A stretch of DNA of 64,000 nt from JAPPLB01 sp965204095. GTDB lineage: Bacteria > Acidobacteriota > Terriglobia > Bryobacterales > UBA6623. This document shows positions 26,436 through 33,811 of this stretch, one piece after another; within the stretch, counting starts at the first letter, position 1; each line of letters starts with the position of its first letter. Below the pieces are notes generated by a model, which worked only from the letters and a program-made list of their open reading frames with translations, did no database searches and was not told where the DNA came from. The DNA lies in the NCBI GenBank assembly GCA_965204095.1, contig OZ241991.1:2976001-3040000 (forward strand), read 5' to 3'. The translations under genes and the position numbers were made by a program.

Positions 26436-27908
26436 TTACAAAACCTCCGGTCTTCGGATCATCGCTTCAATCTCCGCAACGGCTTCTTCCTCCACTTCGT
26501 TTGCTAAGTCGCGCATCTCGAATGCTCGCATGACCAAGTCTCCGATCTCGTCACGCACTTCACGCGGGGGATCGGGGATCAAGACCTCCTTCGTGTCCTC
26601 AGCAGTCAACTCGTCAACCACGCCGCCATAGATTTTGGAAGTAAGTTGGTGCCGACCGTACGGATTCATCAGGAAGGCAGCCATATAGCCTGCATGTGCT
26701 CGTGCCTCATCTGGAATGATCCTAAGGATATGCTGAGATGCCGCCCAACCATCTTGTCTATTGGTTGACATAGCTACGCGCCCGATAGTCCCGGAGCACG
26801 TTACGAGTACCCACCCCTCGTGGATGATCCATCGTTCCAGATTCTTTGTCTCGGTCCGCGAGATGTACTGAAGGTCTCTCGGCGTCAGTTGGGGTATGTG
26901 CGATCCCTGAAGTAGGGGGACGCCGTACTCCCTTCCGACGTAGACGCGCTTGAAGCGCGGAGCGACCACGATGTCTAACGAGATGTCGCCGAGTTCTACA
27001 ACCGGATACACGGCAGATCGAAGACGTCGATGGACGCTCCGAACCACGGGGACGTGGTAGGACGCATCCAAACGCCCGACGAGGTTGACGGAAGAAACCG
27101 CGAACGCCCGGGGCACTGGGAATGCTCCCTCGTTCGACCCCGGCCCAATGTAATCGACCTGGGAAGCGTCAAACTTGGGAAGTTCCAAGTGTCGATGAAG
27201 TGCTTCATCAGCATCGTCTAGCAGGTTATTCGCTTCATCGCGGGTACGGTAGGCGCGCAGGATAGTGTCGTGTATTCGTTGCCGCACCATTCGCGGGGCA
27301 AGAGGCATCGGAATCGCGGCCACGTGCTTCGGTTCGATATGTTTGACGGTGGCGCCGTATTGATCACTTGTCACCAACGCGTGACCATATTCCGATGCGA
27401 GAAAAGCGTATACATAACCGATGGGTACTGTCCCCGGCAGAACCCTGATCGCATCGTCTGAGATCGCGAACTCGGACAACGTCCGGTTTACAAGGACCGG
27501 GTACCCTGCAGTCCCAGACCTCGTCATCATGATAGTTCCCTGATGGGGCATCATCTCGCTAAGCTTGGGCATCTCATGCGACAGGAACCGGGTTTTCTCC
27601 GGTCGAAAAAAGAACATTTCGCTTGGTGTCATGAATGGAGGACCCTCGCCTTTGTCAGCCCATATGCGCTTGAAGTTGCTCCGCGCCTGATTCTGTGTCA
27701 GGTGGAACATCGCCTCAACGCAGTCCTCAACTGGCGAGACCGGAAGGCCACAGGATTCGATCTCGTTTCGCGCCCGCAGAGCGACCGCCGCATAGGAGCT
27801 TGCCTGCAATAGCCGGTCGCCCGAGAAAAGCGACCTAGAGGAAACTCCGAAGTGTTCGAACTCCTCCCGTTCTGGCAGCGCCTGCGAGAGGGTGGACGGG
27901 TCAGGCAT
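26436..27908 (-). CDS. Restriction-modification DNA specificity subunit (HsdS/BcgI-B-like)
   Basis: 490 residues from ATG 27908, which overlaps the methylase stop by 8 bases. Two target-recognition halves are visible: a first (about 60-260) with TIMMTRSGTAGYPVLVN and IGYVYAFLASEYGHALVTSD, ending in a helical spacer (RQRIHDTILRAYRTRDEANN), and a second (about 290-480) with VVELGDISLDIVV, VPLLQGSHIP, VLVTCSGTIGRVAM and the conserved terminal DPPREVRDEIGDLVMRAFEM helix. The LVTCSGTIGR and DIR/EIGD patterns are typical for type I S subunits. Two TRDs imply recognition of a bipartite site. Encoded right after its nuclease-methylase partner. Confidence 0.88.
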   Translation of the reverse strand: MPDPSTLSQALPEREEFEHFGVSSRSLFSGDRLLQASSYAAVALRARNEIESCGLPVSPVEDCVEAMFHLTQNQARSNFKRIWADKGEGPPFMTPSEMFFFRPEKTRFLSHEMPKLSEMMPHQGTIMMTRSGTAGYPVLVNRTLSEFAISDDAIRVLPGTVPIGYVYAFLASEYGHALVTSDQYGATVKHIEPKHVAAIPMPLAPRMVRQRIHDTILRAYRTRDEANNLLDDADEALHRHLELPKFDASQVDYIGPGSNEGAFPVPRAFAVSSVNLVGRLDASYHVPVVRSVHRRLRSAVYPVVELGDISLDIVVAPRFKRVYVGREYGVPLLQGSHIPQLTPRDLQYISRTETKNLERWIIHEGWVLVTCSGTIGRVAMSTNRQDGWAASQHILRIIPDEARAHAGYMAAFLMNPYGRHQLTSKIYGGVVDELTAEDTKEVLIPDPPREVRDEIGDLVMRAFEMRDLANEVEEEAVAEIEAMIRRPEVL

Positions 27909-29871
27909 GCATCCATCTCTGCGGCGGAATACTTCCAAGCCATTTTCTAAAGACTTCCGCCACCATCGGTAGTTGGTCGTTTCGGATTGGCTCAGCCACA
28001 TCCTGGACGCTCTCTACTACTTCTCCCTTCGCGTTGCGGGTCGTGACAACACGCTTCTTCGTTGCCAGGATCTGTTCTCCGGAAGGGGTACGCTTGAAGA
28101 CGGGATTCCCTCGCAGGTCCCATCCAACCTCGTCCGCAATGGCCATGAAAACCTGATAGTCCGGCGGCTTCCCCATCTCTCTGGCAAGGCGCAGTTCCTC
28201 GTCCGTGAACTTCTGGAGCACCAAAACACTCGTAAGGGTACCTGTGTCCGAGCGGGCGAACATCTGCTTCGGGAGATCGACGCTCGCCAGCACGTAGGCG
28301 TTCATGAGCATCCATTCCCGGATGAACGCTAGGCCGGGGTTAGATAGAATGCTGTCGGGCAACACGATTGCCATCCGCCCGCCCGGTTGCAGGAAACGCA
28401 AGCACCTTTCGATAAAAAGATGTTCAGGCGGCATTGACGAACGCACGGCCGCAGCATCGAAAACAGCCAACTCGAATTCATCTAATACATGAGGGTCGTC
28501 GATTGGCAATTTTGATCCGAACGGCGGATTCGTAAGTACGACGTTGAATCTTCCGAGTCCTATCTGCTCCCTGACCGAAGGCGACCATTCGCCCGGTGGC
28601 AGAAGTGAATTGGCATGATGAACGTTTGTGGAACCGTCGCCATGCATGGCTAGGTTCATTTGAGCTGCACGGACCAGTTCAGAAAGCTTGTCCACGCCAT
28701 GGATGTTCTTGTTGCAGGCAGTCGTCAGGCGGTCCGCAACCTCTCTTCGGAGTCGCGTCTCGTTGTCTCCCCACTTTCCGACTGCGCCTGCGGTGATAGC
28801 GCTCTTGATGTTTAGCAAGGCGGCTCGGAGGAACCCACCCGTGCCGCATGCGGGATCGAGGATTGACAGGTTGACCCAATTGTCGGACGGATAGGTGGAG
28901 AACACCATCTCCACTGCCATATCGCATACATTGCGCGGTGTAAAAAAAGCGCCTGAGTCCCTTCGACTCGTCACAGAAACCAGTTCCTCGTATGCCTCTC
29001 CTTTGATATCGCTCTGCGTCTCCTCAAAGTTGTACTTCTCCAACTCGGAGACGACATAAGCAAGCGATCGGTTATCCAGCTCGATGTGCTCAGTCGCGGA
29101 GGTAAAGATGTAGGGATACTTCTGCATGACTTTCGTAAAGAGGCCCCCGATACGGCGACGTAAACTGCGCTGGCCTAGTTCGCTTCGGCGTTCTTCCTGC
29201 GCGATGCTGAACTCCATCGTGCCGTCAGTGGTCTCCTCATCGAAGACCTTGCAAAAGATTAGCTTCAGAAGCTCGAAGAAAGCCCGTTCCTTGCTGAGGT
29301 TGCCGTTCACATGCAAGTAGTTATGACAACGTTTGAAGACACTTCGAAGTCCGTCCGTTGCGGGAACTAGCTCCGAGAATCTCTTTCGACGAGGCTCGTC
29401 TTCGCCGCGGAGGGGGATGTCCGTAGCCGGAACGATCTGCTTTTCGGTGGATACGGTGGGATCATGCAAGCGCTCAAAAGCCTGCATCTCGGAACCAACC
29501 CATAGGCCCCATCGTGCATTGAGACATGCAGAGAGGTACGACAGGAGTTGCTTGACACCCTCATCGCGGTGTGTGGGCGTCACGTCGTCGCGCTTGGTCT
29601 CGACGATCATTGCCACTGTCTCCTGGGTGTGTTCGGCACCCTCGGGGAAAATGACGATGTCAGCGCGCTTGCGGCCAGATCCTACCTGTATAGGAAACTC
29701 CAACTCGATATCGCGCTTGGAGTAGCCGTACTCCTCTACGAGGCTTCGGGCGACCCGCTGGCGGACATGCTCCTCCGGTGTGTCTTTGCGGAACTCGTCA
29801 TCATGGATGTAACAGCGGATCTTTCCGCGCGGGACAAGACAGATGGGCTCATTGGGACGGGCTGTGTTCAT
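27901..29871 (-). CDS. Fused endonuclease-N6-adenine methylase (BcgI-A-like type IIB/IIG restriction-modification)
   Basis: 656 residues from ATG 29871 (GTG 29913 would add 14 residues; neither has a strong ribosome site). N-terminal HSDR_N_2-like domain with PD-(D/E)xK pattern: Asp 71 in RADIVIF and Glu 91-x-Lys 93 in VETKRDD. A helical linker leads to a gamma-type N6-adenine methylase with DPACGTGG at about 339-346, the AdoMet-binding site, and NPPFG at about 448-452, the catalytic loop. There is no helicase motor, so it should not translocate like type I. Together with the two-TRD subunit downstream it has the composition of BcgI. Less GC-rich than neighbours and next to a transposase fragment, so it was probably acquired. 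Confidence 0.87.
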   Translation of the reverse strand: MNTARPNEPICLVPRGKIRCYIHDDEFRKDTPEEHVRQRVARSLVEEYGYSKRDIELEFPIQVGSGRKRADIVIFPEGAEHTQETVAMIVETKRDDVTPTHRDEGVKQLLSYLSACLNARWGLWVGSEMQAFERLHDPTVSTEKQIVPATDIPLRGEDEPRRKRFSELVPATDGLRSVFKRCHNYLHVNGNLSKERAFFELLKLIFCKVFDEETTDGTMEFSIAQEERRSELGQRSLRRRIGGLFTKVMQKYPYIFTSATEHIELDNRSLAYVVSELEKYNFEETQSDIKGEAYEELVSVTSRRDSGAFFTPRNVCDMAVEMVFSTYPSDNWVNLSILDPACGTGGFLRAALLNIKSAITAGAVGKWGDNETRLRREVADRLTTACNKNIHGVDKLSELVRAAQMNLAMHGDGSTNVHHANSLLPPGEWSPSVREQIGLGRFNVVLTNPPFGSKLPIDDPHVLDEFELAVFDAAAVRSSMPPEHLFIERCLRFLQPGGRMAIVLPDSILSNPGLAFIREWMLMNAYVLASVDLPKQMFARSDTGTLTSVLVLQKFTDEELRLAREMGKPPDYQVFMAIADEVGWDLRGNPVFKRTPSGEQILATKKRVVTTRNAKGEVVESVQDVAEPIRNDQLPMVAEVFRKWLGSIPPQRWMHA

Positions 29872-29939
29872 AGTGTCCACTACGGTCCCGTACGAGTCAG
29901 AGAGTTTCGACACGCGGAATGTAAGGTGGAGAGGTAACG

Positions 29940-30159
29940 GCCGGGCTCTTCGACCGATGCATCACGGTCTCTAGTGTAACCGTGAACTGCTTCCTGCAAA
30001 TGTCGCACTTGAAGAGGCCCGTCCGCTGCAACTCGCCCTCCATCCTCTTTGCCGCTCCAGGTCCCGGCAGTGCGGGCAGTCAGGCCAGCATATCCTCTCA
30101 GGATACTCGCGGGCTTCATCCTTGATTAGCATCACTGCCTAAACAAGGTTCATGCTCAT
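29940..30159 (-). pseudogene. IS1595-family transposase N-terminal fragment, disrupted
   Basis: From ATG 30159, with AAGGAG 10 bases upstream, the frame reads MSMNLV, stops at TAG, and resumes with AVMLIKDEAREYPERICWPD-CPHC, the first half of an IS1595 zinc ribbon. A frameshift follows: the other frame gives RTGLFKCDICRKQFTVTLET-VMHRSKSP, the second CxxC pair with the family's KQFTVTxxTV sequence. So a nonsense codon, a frameshift and loss of the DDE catalytic domain all disable it. The remnant ends about 70 bases before the methylase start. No terminal inverted repeats were found. The rest of the interval to 30279 holds nothing I can support. Confidence 0.75.
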
Positions 30160-30279
30160 CCCGCCATCTCCTTGTTTGCATAGGAAATATTAGAGTTTTA
30201 GATGGGTTTGCCAACGCAATAATGCCCACAAGTGATTACACTGGGTTGCCCATGACGAAAGACTCGTCACGGGCAGCGT

Positions 30280-31383
30280 CTAGGCCAATCGTCCGCGGGC
30301 CTCCAAAGACCACACGGCTTCGAGCCGGCCGTCGCGCAAGCAATAGAATCGATCGTGCAGGACGGTCGTGAAGTCGCCGTATCCGGGAATCAGCTCGATC
30401 CGCTCGCCGACCGCCGGTCCGCATTCCCCGCTGACGTCGAGAATCCCATGCTCGGCGGAAAGGCTTTGGATTTTCAGATCGTTGCGGCCCTTCACTTCGG
30501 GCACGTGAAGCTCCATGTTCATCGTTTTTCGCCCGGCGTCGATGATGGCGCGATCAGGCGCCGGGCGGCTCGTAACGCTCGCCAGAATCGTGAGCGCGTA
30601 TTCGAGGCTCCGGACACCGCATTGCTCGCGGTACATCAGGTCCATGAAGATCCCGCCGCCGGCCTGGATCTCGGTGAGGGCCGGTTGAAGCGCCGTGATC
30701 TCGTACGATCCCGTCCCGCCGGCGCTCACGATGGGACACGGTAGGCCGGCTTGCAGCAGTGCCTGCTTCGTGACCGCGAGCAGGCCGATGGATTCCGCGA
30801 TCGCCTTTTCCTTCTCCCCGGGGCCTTCCACTCGGAGCAGGTGCCCCTCGTACCCCATGATCCCCGCGAACTCCAGGCTTGCTGACCCGTCGATGAGGCG
30901 CGCCAGCTCCACCGCCGCCTGACCCGGCTCGACGCCGCAGCGGCTCATGCCGATGTCAACCTCGATCATGGCCCGCACCGGTCGTTCTGGTGGAAGAGCC
31001 GCGGAAAGAGCATCCACGTGATCGGAGTGGTCGACGACGACGATGGGGTCGGCGATCTTCCGAAGCGCTGCCAGCCTCTGCAGCTTGAGAACGCCAACGA
31101 GCGGATTCGCGATCAGCAGATCCTTCACCCCCGCTGCCGCCATGACCTCCGCCTCGCCAAGCTTCGCACAGGTCAGGCCGATCGCTCCGGCGGCGATCAC
31201 CTCGCGCGCGATGTCGGGACTCTTGTGGCACTTGGCGTGCGGGCGCCAGGCCAGGCCGTGCTCGGCGCAGTAGGCGCTCATCTTTCTCACGTTGCTCTCG
31301 AATACATCGAGGTCGATCAATAGACAAGGGGTGTCGATGTCTTCGCGACTCGCTCCGGGAGCAAGCTGGTTAAGGTCTGTCAT
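30280..31383 (-). CDS. PLP-dependent D-threonine aldolase/D-serine dehydratase-like (alanine racemase fold)
   Basis: 367 residues from ATG 31383; the longer frame before it is not conserved-looking. Fold type III: DTPCLLIDLDVFESNV at the start, PLP-Lys motif RPHAKCHKSP near 48-57, GLTCAKLGEAEVM, then VVDHSDHVDAL, EVDIGMSRCGV, IMGYEGHLL, SAGGTGSY and a C-terminal beta barrel ending PGYGDFTTVLHDRFYCLRDG. The His and Cys in HDRFYC fit the Zn-binding site of the DSD1/D-threonine aldolase group. Cytoplasmic; probably cleaves or dehydrates a D-beta-hydroxy amino acid. It is isolated, with repeats on its upstream side and a mobile-element remnant downstream. Confidence 0.9.
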   Translation of the reverse strand: MTDLNQLAPGASREDIDTPCLLIDLDVFESNVRKMSAYCAEHGLAWRPHAKCHKSPDIAREVIAAGAIGLTCAKLGEAEVMAAAGVKDLLIANPLVGVLKLQRLAALRKIADPIVVVDHSDHVDALSAALPPERPVRAMIEVDIGMSRCGVEPGQAAVELARLIDGSASLEFAGIMGYEGHLLRVEGPGEKEKAIAESIGLLAVTKQALLQAGLPCPIVSAGGTGSYEITALQPALTEIQAGGGIFMDLMYREQCGVRSLEYALTILASVTSRPAPDRAIIDAGRKTMNMELHVPEVKGRNDLKIQSLSAEHGILDVSGECGPAVGERIELIPGYGDFTTVLHDRFYCLRDGRLEAVWSLEARGRLA

Positions 31384-31746
31384 GCAGTTGATCGTCCCGG
31401 AACATGTCCGGCTTTGCGTTGAGAGGCGCGGCTCTCGAAAGCTTGTAGTGTAGGCCTTTCGGGTCCGAGCCGGAGGCCGGCGTGGCGTTGCGGAAGGTGA
31501 TCTTTCGGGCAGGCTTGATGCCGGGCCTCTGGAAACCATGTTCCCGAAAGGATCGCTGTCATATCGGGATCAGGTTAGCGCAAACCGGTCAGGCCGATGA
31601 CCCGGTCGAACAGGGCAACACGGGTCTGCATGCTGCATTGCGCCATCCCGGTAAGGAAGCGAACCCGCAGGCGAGGGTCGCATTCCGATGTCGGCGCAAT
31701 GGGAAACGTCCCGCTGGTGAGCCAAGAGGAACGTTCCCCTTCCGCT

Positions 31747-31841
31747 GACCTGCATTTCTCACCACGTGGGGAAGCGAAGTGCGGGACAGGGACGGCAGGA
31801 CGAGGTGCGAGCCGCCCGCGCCGGCAACACGGCCCTTGGAG
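31747..31841. repeat. Left-end part of the MITE-like repeat, copy 2
   Basis: 31747-31765 reads GACCTGCATTTCTCACCAC, the same left terminus as other copies, followed by related interior sequence, but no matching right terminus occurs; it runs directly into the tandem duplication. Bases 31384-31746 of the gap carry no gene I can support. Confidence 0.55.
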
Positions 31842-31918
31842 TTTTCACGAAACACGAGGCACGAGGCACGAATCACGGCTTTTATGCTTTTTCCGTGGCT
31901 CGTTTGGTACCTGTTGGT

Positions 31919-31942
31919 ACTGAAGCCCTTCAGTCTTTTTTT
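31919..31942 (+). terminator. Terminator-like hairpin, tandem unit 1
   Basis: ACTGAAG pairs with CTTCAGT around CC, followed by C and seven T. Repeated in unit 2. Confidence 0.5.
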
Positions 31943-32133
31943 CGGTCGGGGGACGGGTTAGGTTGAAAGTGATGACGCCGTTGTTGGGAACAAAAACCCC
32001 ATCCGCGCCCGTCGGGGACAAGTCGGGTGGGGAGAGAAGAGCCCCCGAGCCGCGTCCTTTCAGGTTTTCACGAAACACGAGACACGAGACACGAATCACG
32101 GCCTTTTCCGTGGCACGTTTGGTACCTGTTGGT

Positions 32134-32156
32134 ACTGAAGCCCTTCAGTTTTTTTT
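32134..32156 (+). terminator. Terminator-like hairpin, tandem unit 2
   Basis: Same ACTGAAG-CC-CTTCAGT palindrome, directly followed by a run of eight T. Oriented for plus-strand transcripts, although no gene ends just upstream. Confidence 0.5.
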
Positions 32157-32800
32157 CAGTCGGGGGACGGTTTAGGTTGGAAGTGATGACGCCGTTGTTG
32201 GGAACAAAAACCCCATCCGCGCCCGTCGGGGACAAGTCGGGTGGGGAGAGAAGAGCCCCTGAGCCGCGTCCTTTCAGGTTTTCACGAAACATGAGACCCG
32301 AGACCCGAGACACGGCGATAGCTTGGCGCGCGGCGCAAGCCAGCGTGAATTCCGAGGCTTTCACGAAACACGAATCACGGCTTTTTTTCGAAACACGTCC
32401 CTTACGGCCCTTCGGTGCGCCGTGCGGAGAAAAAGCGGAGCTGAAGGTGGCAGAACCAAAAACCGAAATCCGACGCTCACCCCGCCGTGCCCGCTATCAA
32501 GTCACGGCTTGCCTGCCCGCCATTGGATGCGATTGGCTGGCTTTTTTGTTGCCCGGTCACGGCTTCCCCGGCGGCTGTTTCCCACTATTCCCCGCTATTT
32601 CCCGTCATTTCTCGGTGGGTGGGGGAGTGCTCCGGAGCAGGTGTTCAAGCGTTGTTCGCTGGAAATCCCGGAAAAGTGTACAAAATCCCGCTTCTCCCAG
32701 GAAAATGCATGAAGCGCAACGTTCGCCGCCGCTCCCGTCGCCCACCGGGTTCGTTCCGTTTGCCGCAAAAGGAACCCATGCTGAGAAAGGGGAACGCTCC

Positions 32801-33003
32801 AACCTGCATTTCTCACCACGTGGCGAGGCGAAGTGCGTGAGAGGGCCGTCAGGACGAGGCGCAAGCCGGGCATACGAAAAAGGCGCGAGCCGCTTGGCGC
32901 GCGCAGGCGTACTTGACGTACGTCGAGCACGGCAAGCAAGCGCAACGAAGTCCTGGCGGTCGTATCGTGTGCTTCGACCGTCGGGTGGTGAGAAATGCAG
33001 GTT
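32801..33003. mobile_element. MITE-like repeat element, copy 3 (best preserved)
   Basis: The ends 32801-32819 (AACCTGCATTTCTCACCAC) and 32985-33003 are perfect 19-bp inverted repeats. The 203-bp interior shows the conserved left half and right CTTCGACCGTCGGGTGGTGAG. Unlike copies 1 and 4 the middle holds a near-palindrome CGTACTTGACGTACGTCGAG in place of most heptads. The DNA 32321-32800 before it has no supported gene. Confidence 0.85.
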
Positions 33004-33031
33004 ATTTTGCGTCGACCGGGTCGTATTCTGC

Positions 33032-33060
33032 TTGACAGCAGATTCAATTGGACGTATGAT
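33032..33060 (+). promoter_or_regulatory. Promoter of the TetR-efflux operon
   Basis: TTGACA at 33032-33037 and TATGAT at 33055-33060, spaced by 17 bases: close to the ideal sigma-70 form. It lies 60 bases before the regulator start and overlaps the operator. Confidence 0.8.
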
Positions 33061-33078
33061 TAAAACGTTCGTTTGAAT
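33059..33078 (+). promoter_or_regulatory. TetR-type operator
   Basis: ATTAAAACGTTCGTTTGAAT is an inverted repeat matching at 8 of 9 pairs around TT. The AAACGnnCGTTT core is the common TetR/AcrR form. Its first two bases overlap the -10 element, so bound repressor would block initiation and autoregulate the operon. Confidence 0.7.
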
Positions 33079-33121
33079 TATCCGCCGGCCAAGCTGTCCG
33101 GCGCGTCAAGTTCGAGGCGAA

Positions 33122-33811
33122 ATGGCAACAGGGACGAAAGAGCAGATTTTGGATGCCGCCGAGCGGATGTTTGCCGAAAACGGCATCCATGCGGTGTCGT
33201 TGCGGACGATTATTGCGGAAGCGGAGGTGAACCTGGCGGCGGTTCACTATCACTTCGGGTCGAAAGACGCTTTGGTCGAGGCGGTCTTCGAACGCCGTGT
33301 GGGGCCGGTGAACGAGGCTCGATTGGCGTGGCTGGACAGGTTGGAGGCCGAATGGGACGGCGCGCCGCCGGTGGAGGAAGTGCTGCGGGCGTTCGTGACC
33401 CCGGCGATTCAGCTTGCGATGGATTCGGAGCGCGGACGGACATTCATGAAGACATGCGGCCGCTTCTATACCGAGGCGGGGGACCACCTGCAGCCGATTT
33501 TCGACCGTTTGTTCCGCAAGATCATCGAGCGCTATGTGGCGGCCTTCCGGAAAGCTTGCCCCGACCTGCAGCCGGCGGAGCTGCTCTGGCGGTTTCACTT
33601 CACGGTCGGAGTCATGGTGCACACGCTGCTTGACAGCGAGAAGCTTCGACGCATTTCGTGTGGCGCTTGCGACCCGTGCGACGTGGAATCGGTGGTGGAG
33701 CACATGGTGAACTTCGCGGCGGCCGGGATGAAAACACCCCCGACGACGCTGCCGCACAAGGGGCAGGCCGCGGTGGAACCGAAGGGCATCGAAGTGGGGG
33801 TGAGTGCATGA
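33122..33811 (+). CDS. TetR/AcrR family transcriptional repressor
   Basis: 229 residues. The N-terminal helix-turn-helix (about 6-50) is clear: KEQILDAAERMFAENGIHAV, SLRTIIAEAEVNLAAVHYHF, with GSKDALVEAVFERR closing it. The rest is the helical ligand-binding half with a Cys-rich spot (CGACDPCD near 180). GAGG sits 4 bases before the ATG. It is the first gene of the efflux operon and most likely represses it by binding the palindrome at 33059-33078. The stop overlaps the start of the outer-membrane gene (ATGA). The inducer is unknown. Confidence 0.93.
   Translation: MATGTKEQILDAAERMFAENGIHAVSLRTIIAEAEVNLAAVHYHFGSKDALVEAVFERRVGPVNEARLAWLDRLEAEWDGAPPVEEVLRAFVTPAIQLAMDSERGRTFMKTCGRFYTEAGDHLQPIFDRLFRKIIERYVAAFRKACPDLQPAELLWRFHFTVGVMVHTLLDSEKLRRISCGACDPCDVESVVEHMVNFAAAGMKTPPTTLPHKGQAAVEPKGIEVGVSA

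Larger units (their letters stand above)
31842..32320. repeat. Tandem 214-223 bp repeat with internal 7-bp repeats
   Basis: TTTTCACGAAAC begins at 31842, 32065 and 32279; the first two units are 223 and 214 bases and are nearly identical apart from a 9-base difference in a hairpin loop, and the third is truncated after the 7-bp repeats. Each unit holds CACGAAA/CACGAGR/CACGAAT heptads, a CACGG...CCGTG stem, a palindrome with T-run, and a GGGAACAAAAACCCCATCCG block. Frames through it are low-complexity and shift between units; I regard it as non-coding. Confidence 0.8.

Noticed and set aside
29880..30119. 79-codon minus-strand frame upstream of the methylase
   Set aside because: It runs through the IS1595 fragment in the wrong frame and has no ribosome site.
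31842..32320. Possible CRISPR array
   Set aside because: The units are more than 200 bp and near-identical throughout, and the short 7-bp repeats have no spacers; no cas genes nearby.
32027..33076. 349-codon frame across the repeats
   Set aside because: It is made of tandem and inverted repeats whose frame changes from copy to copy; no ribosome site or domain.
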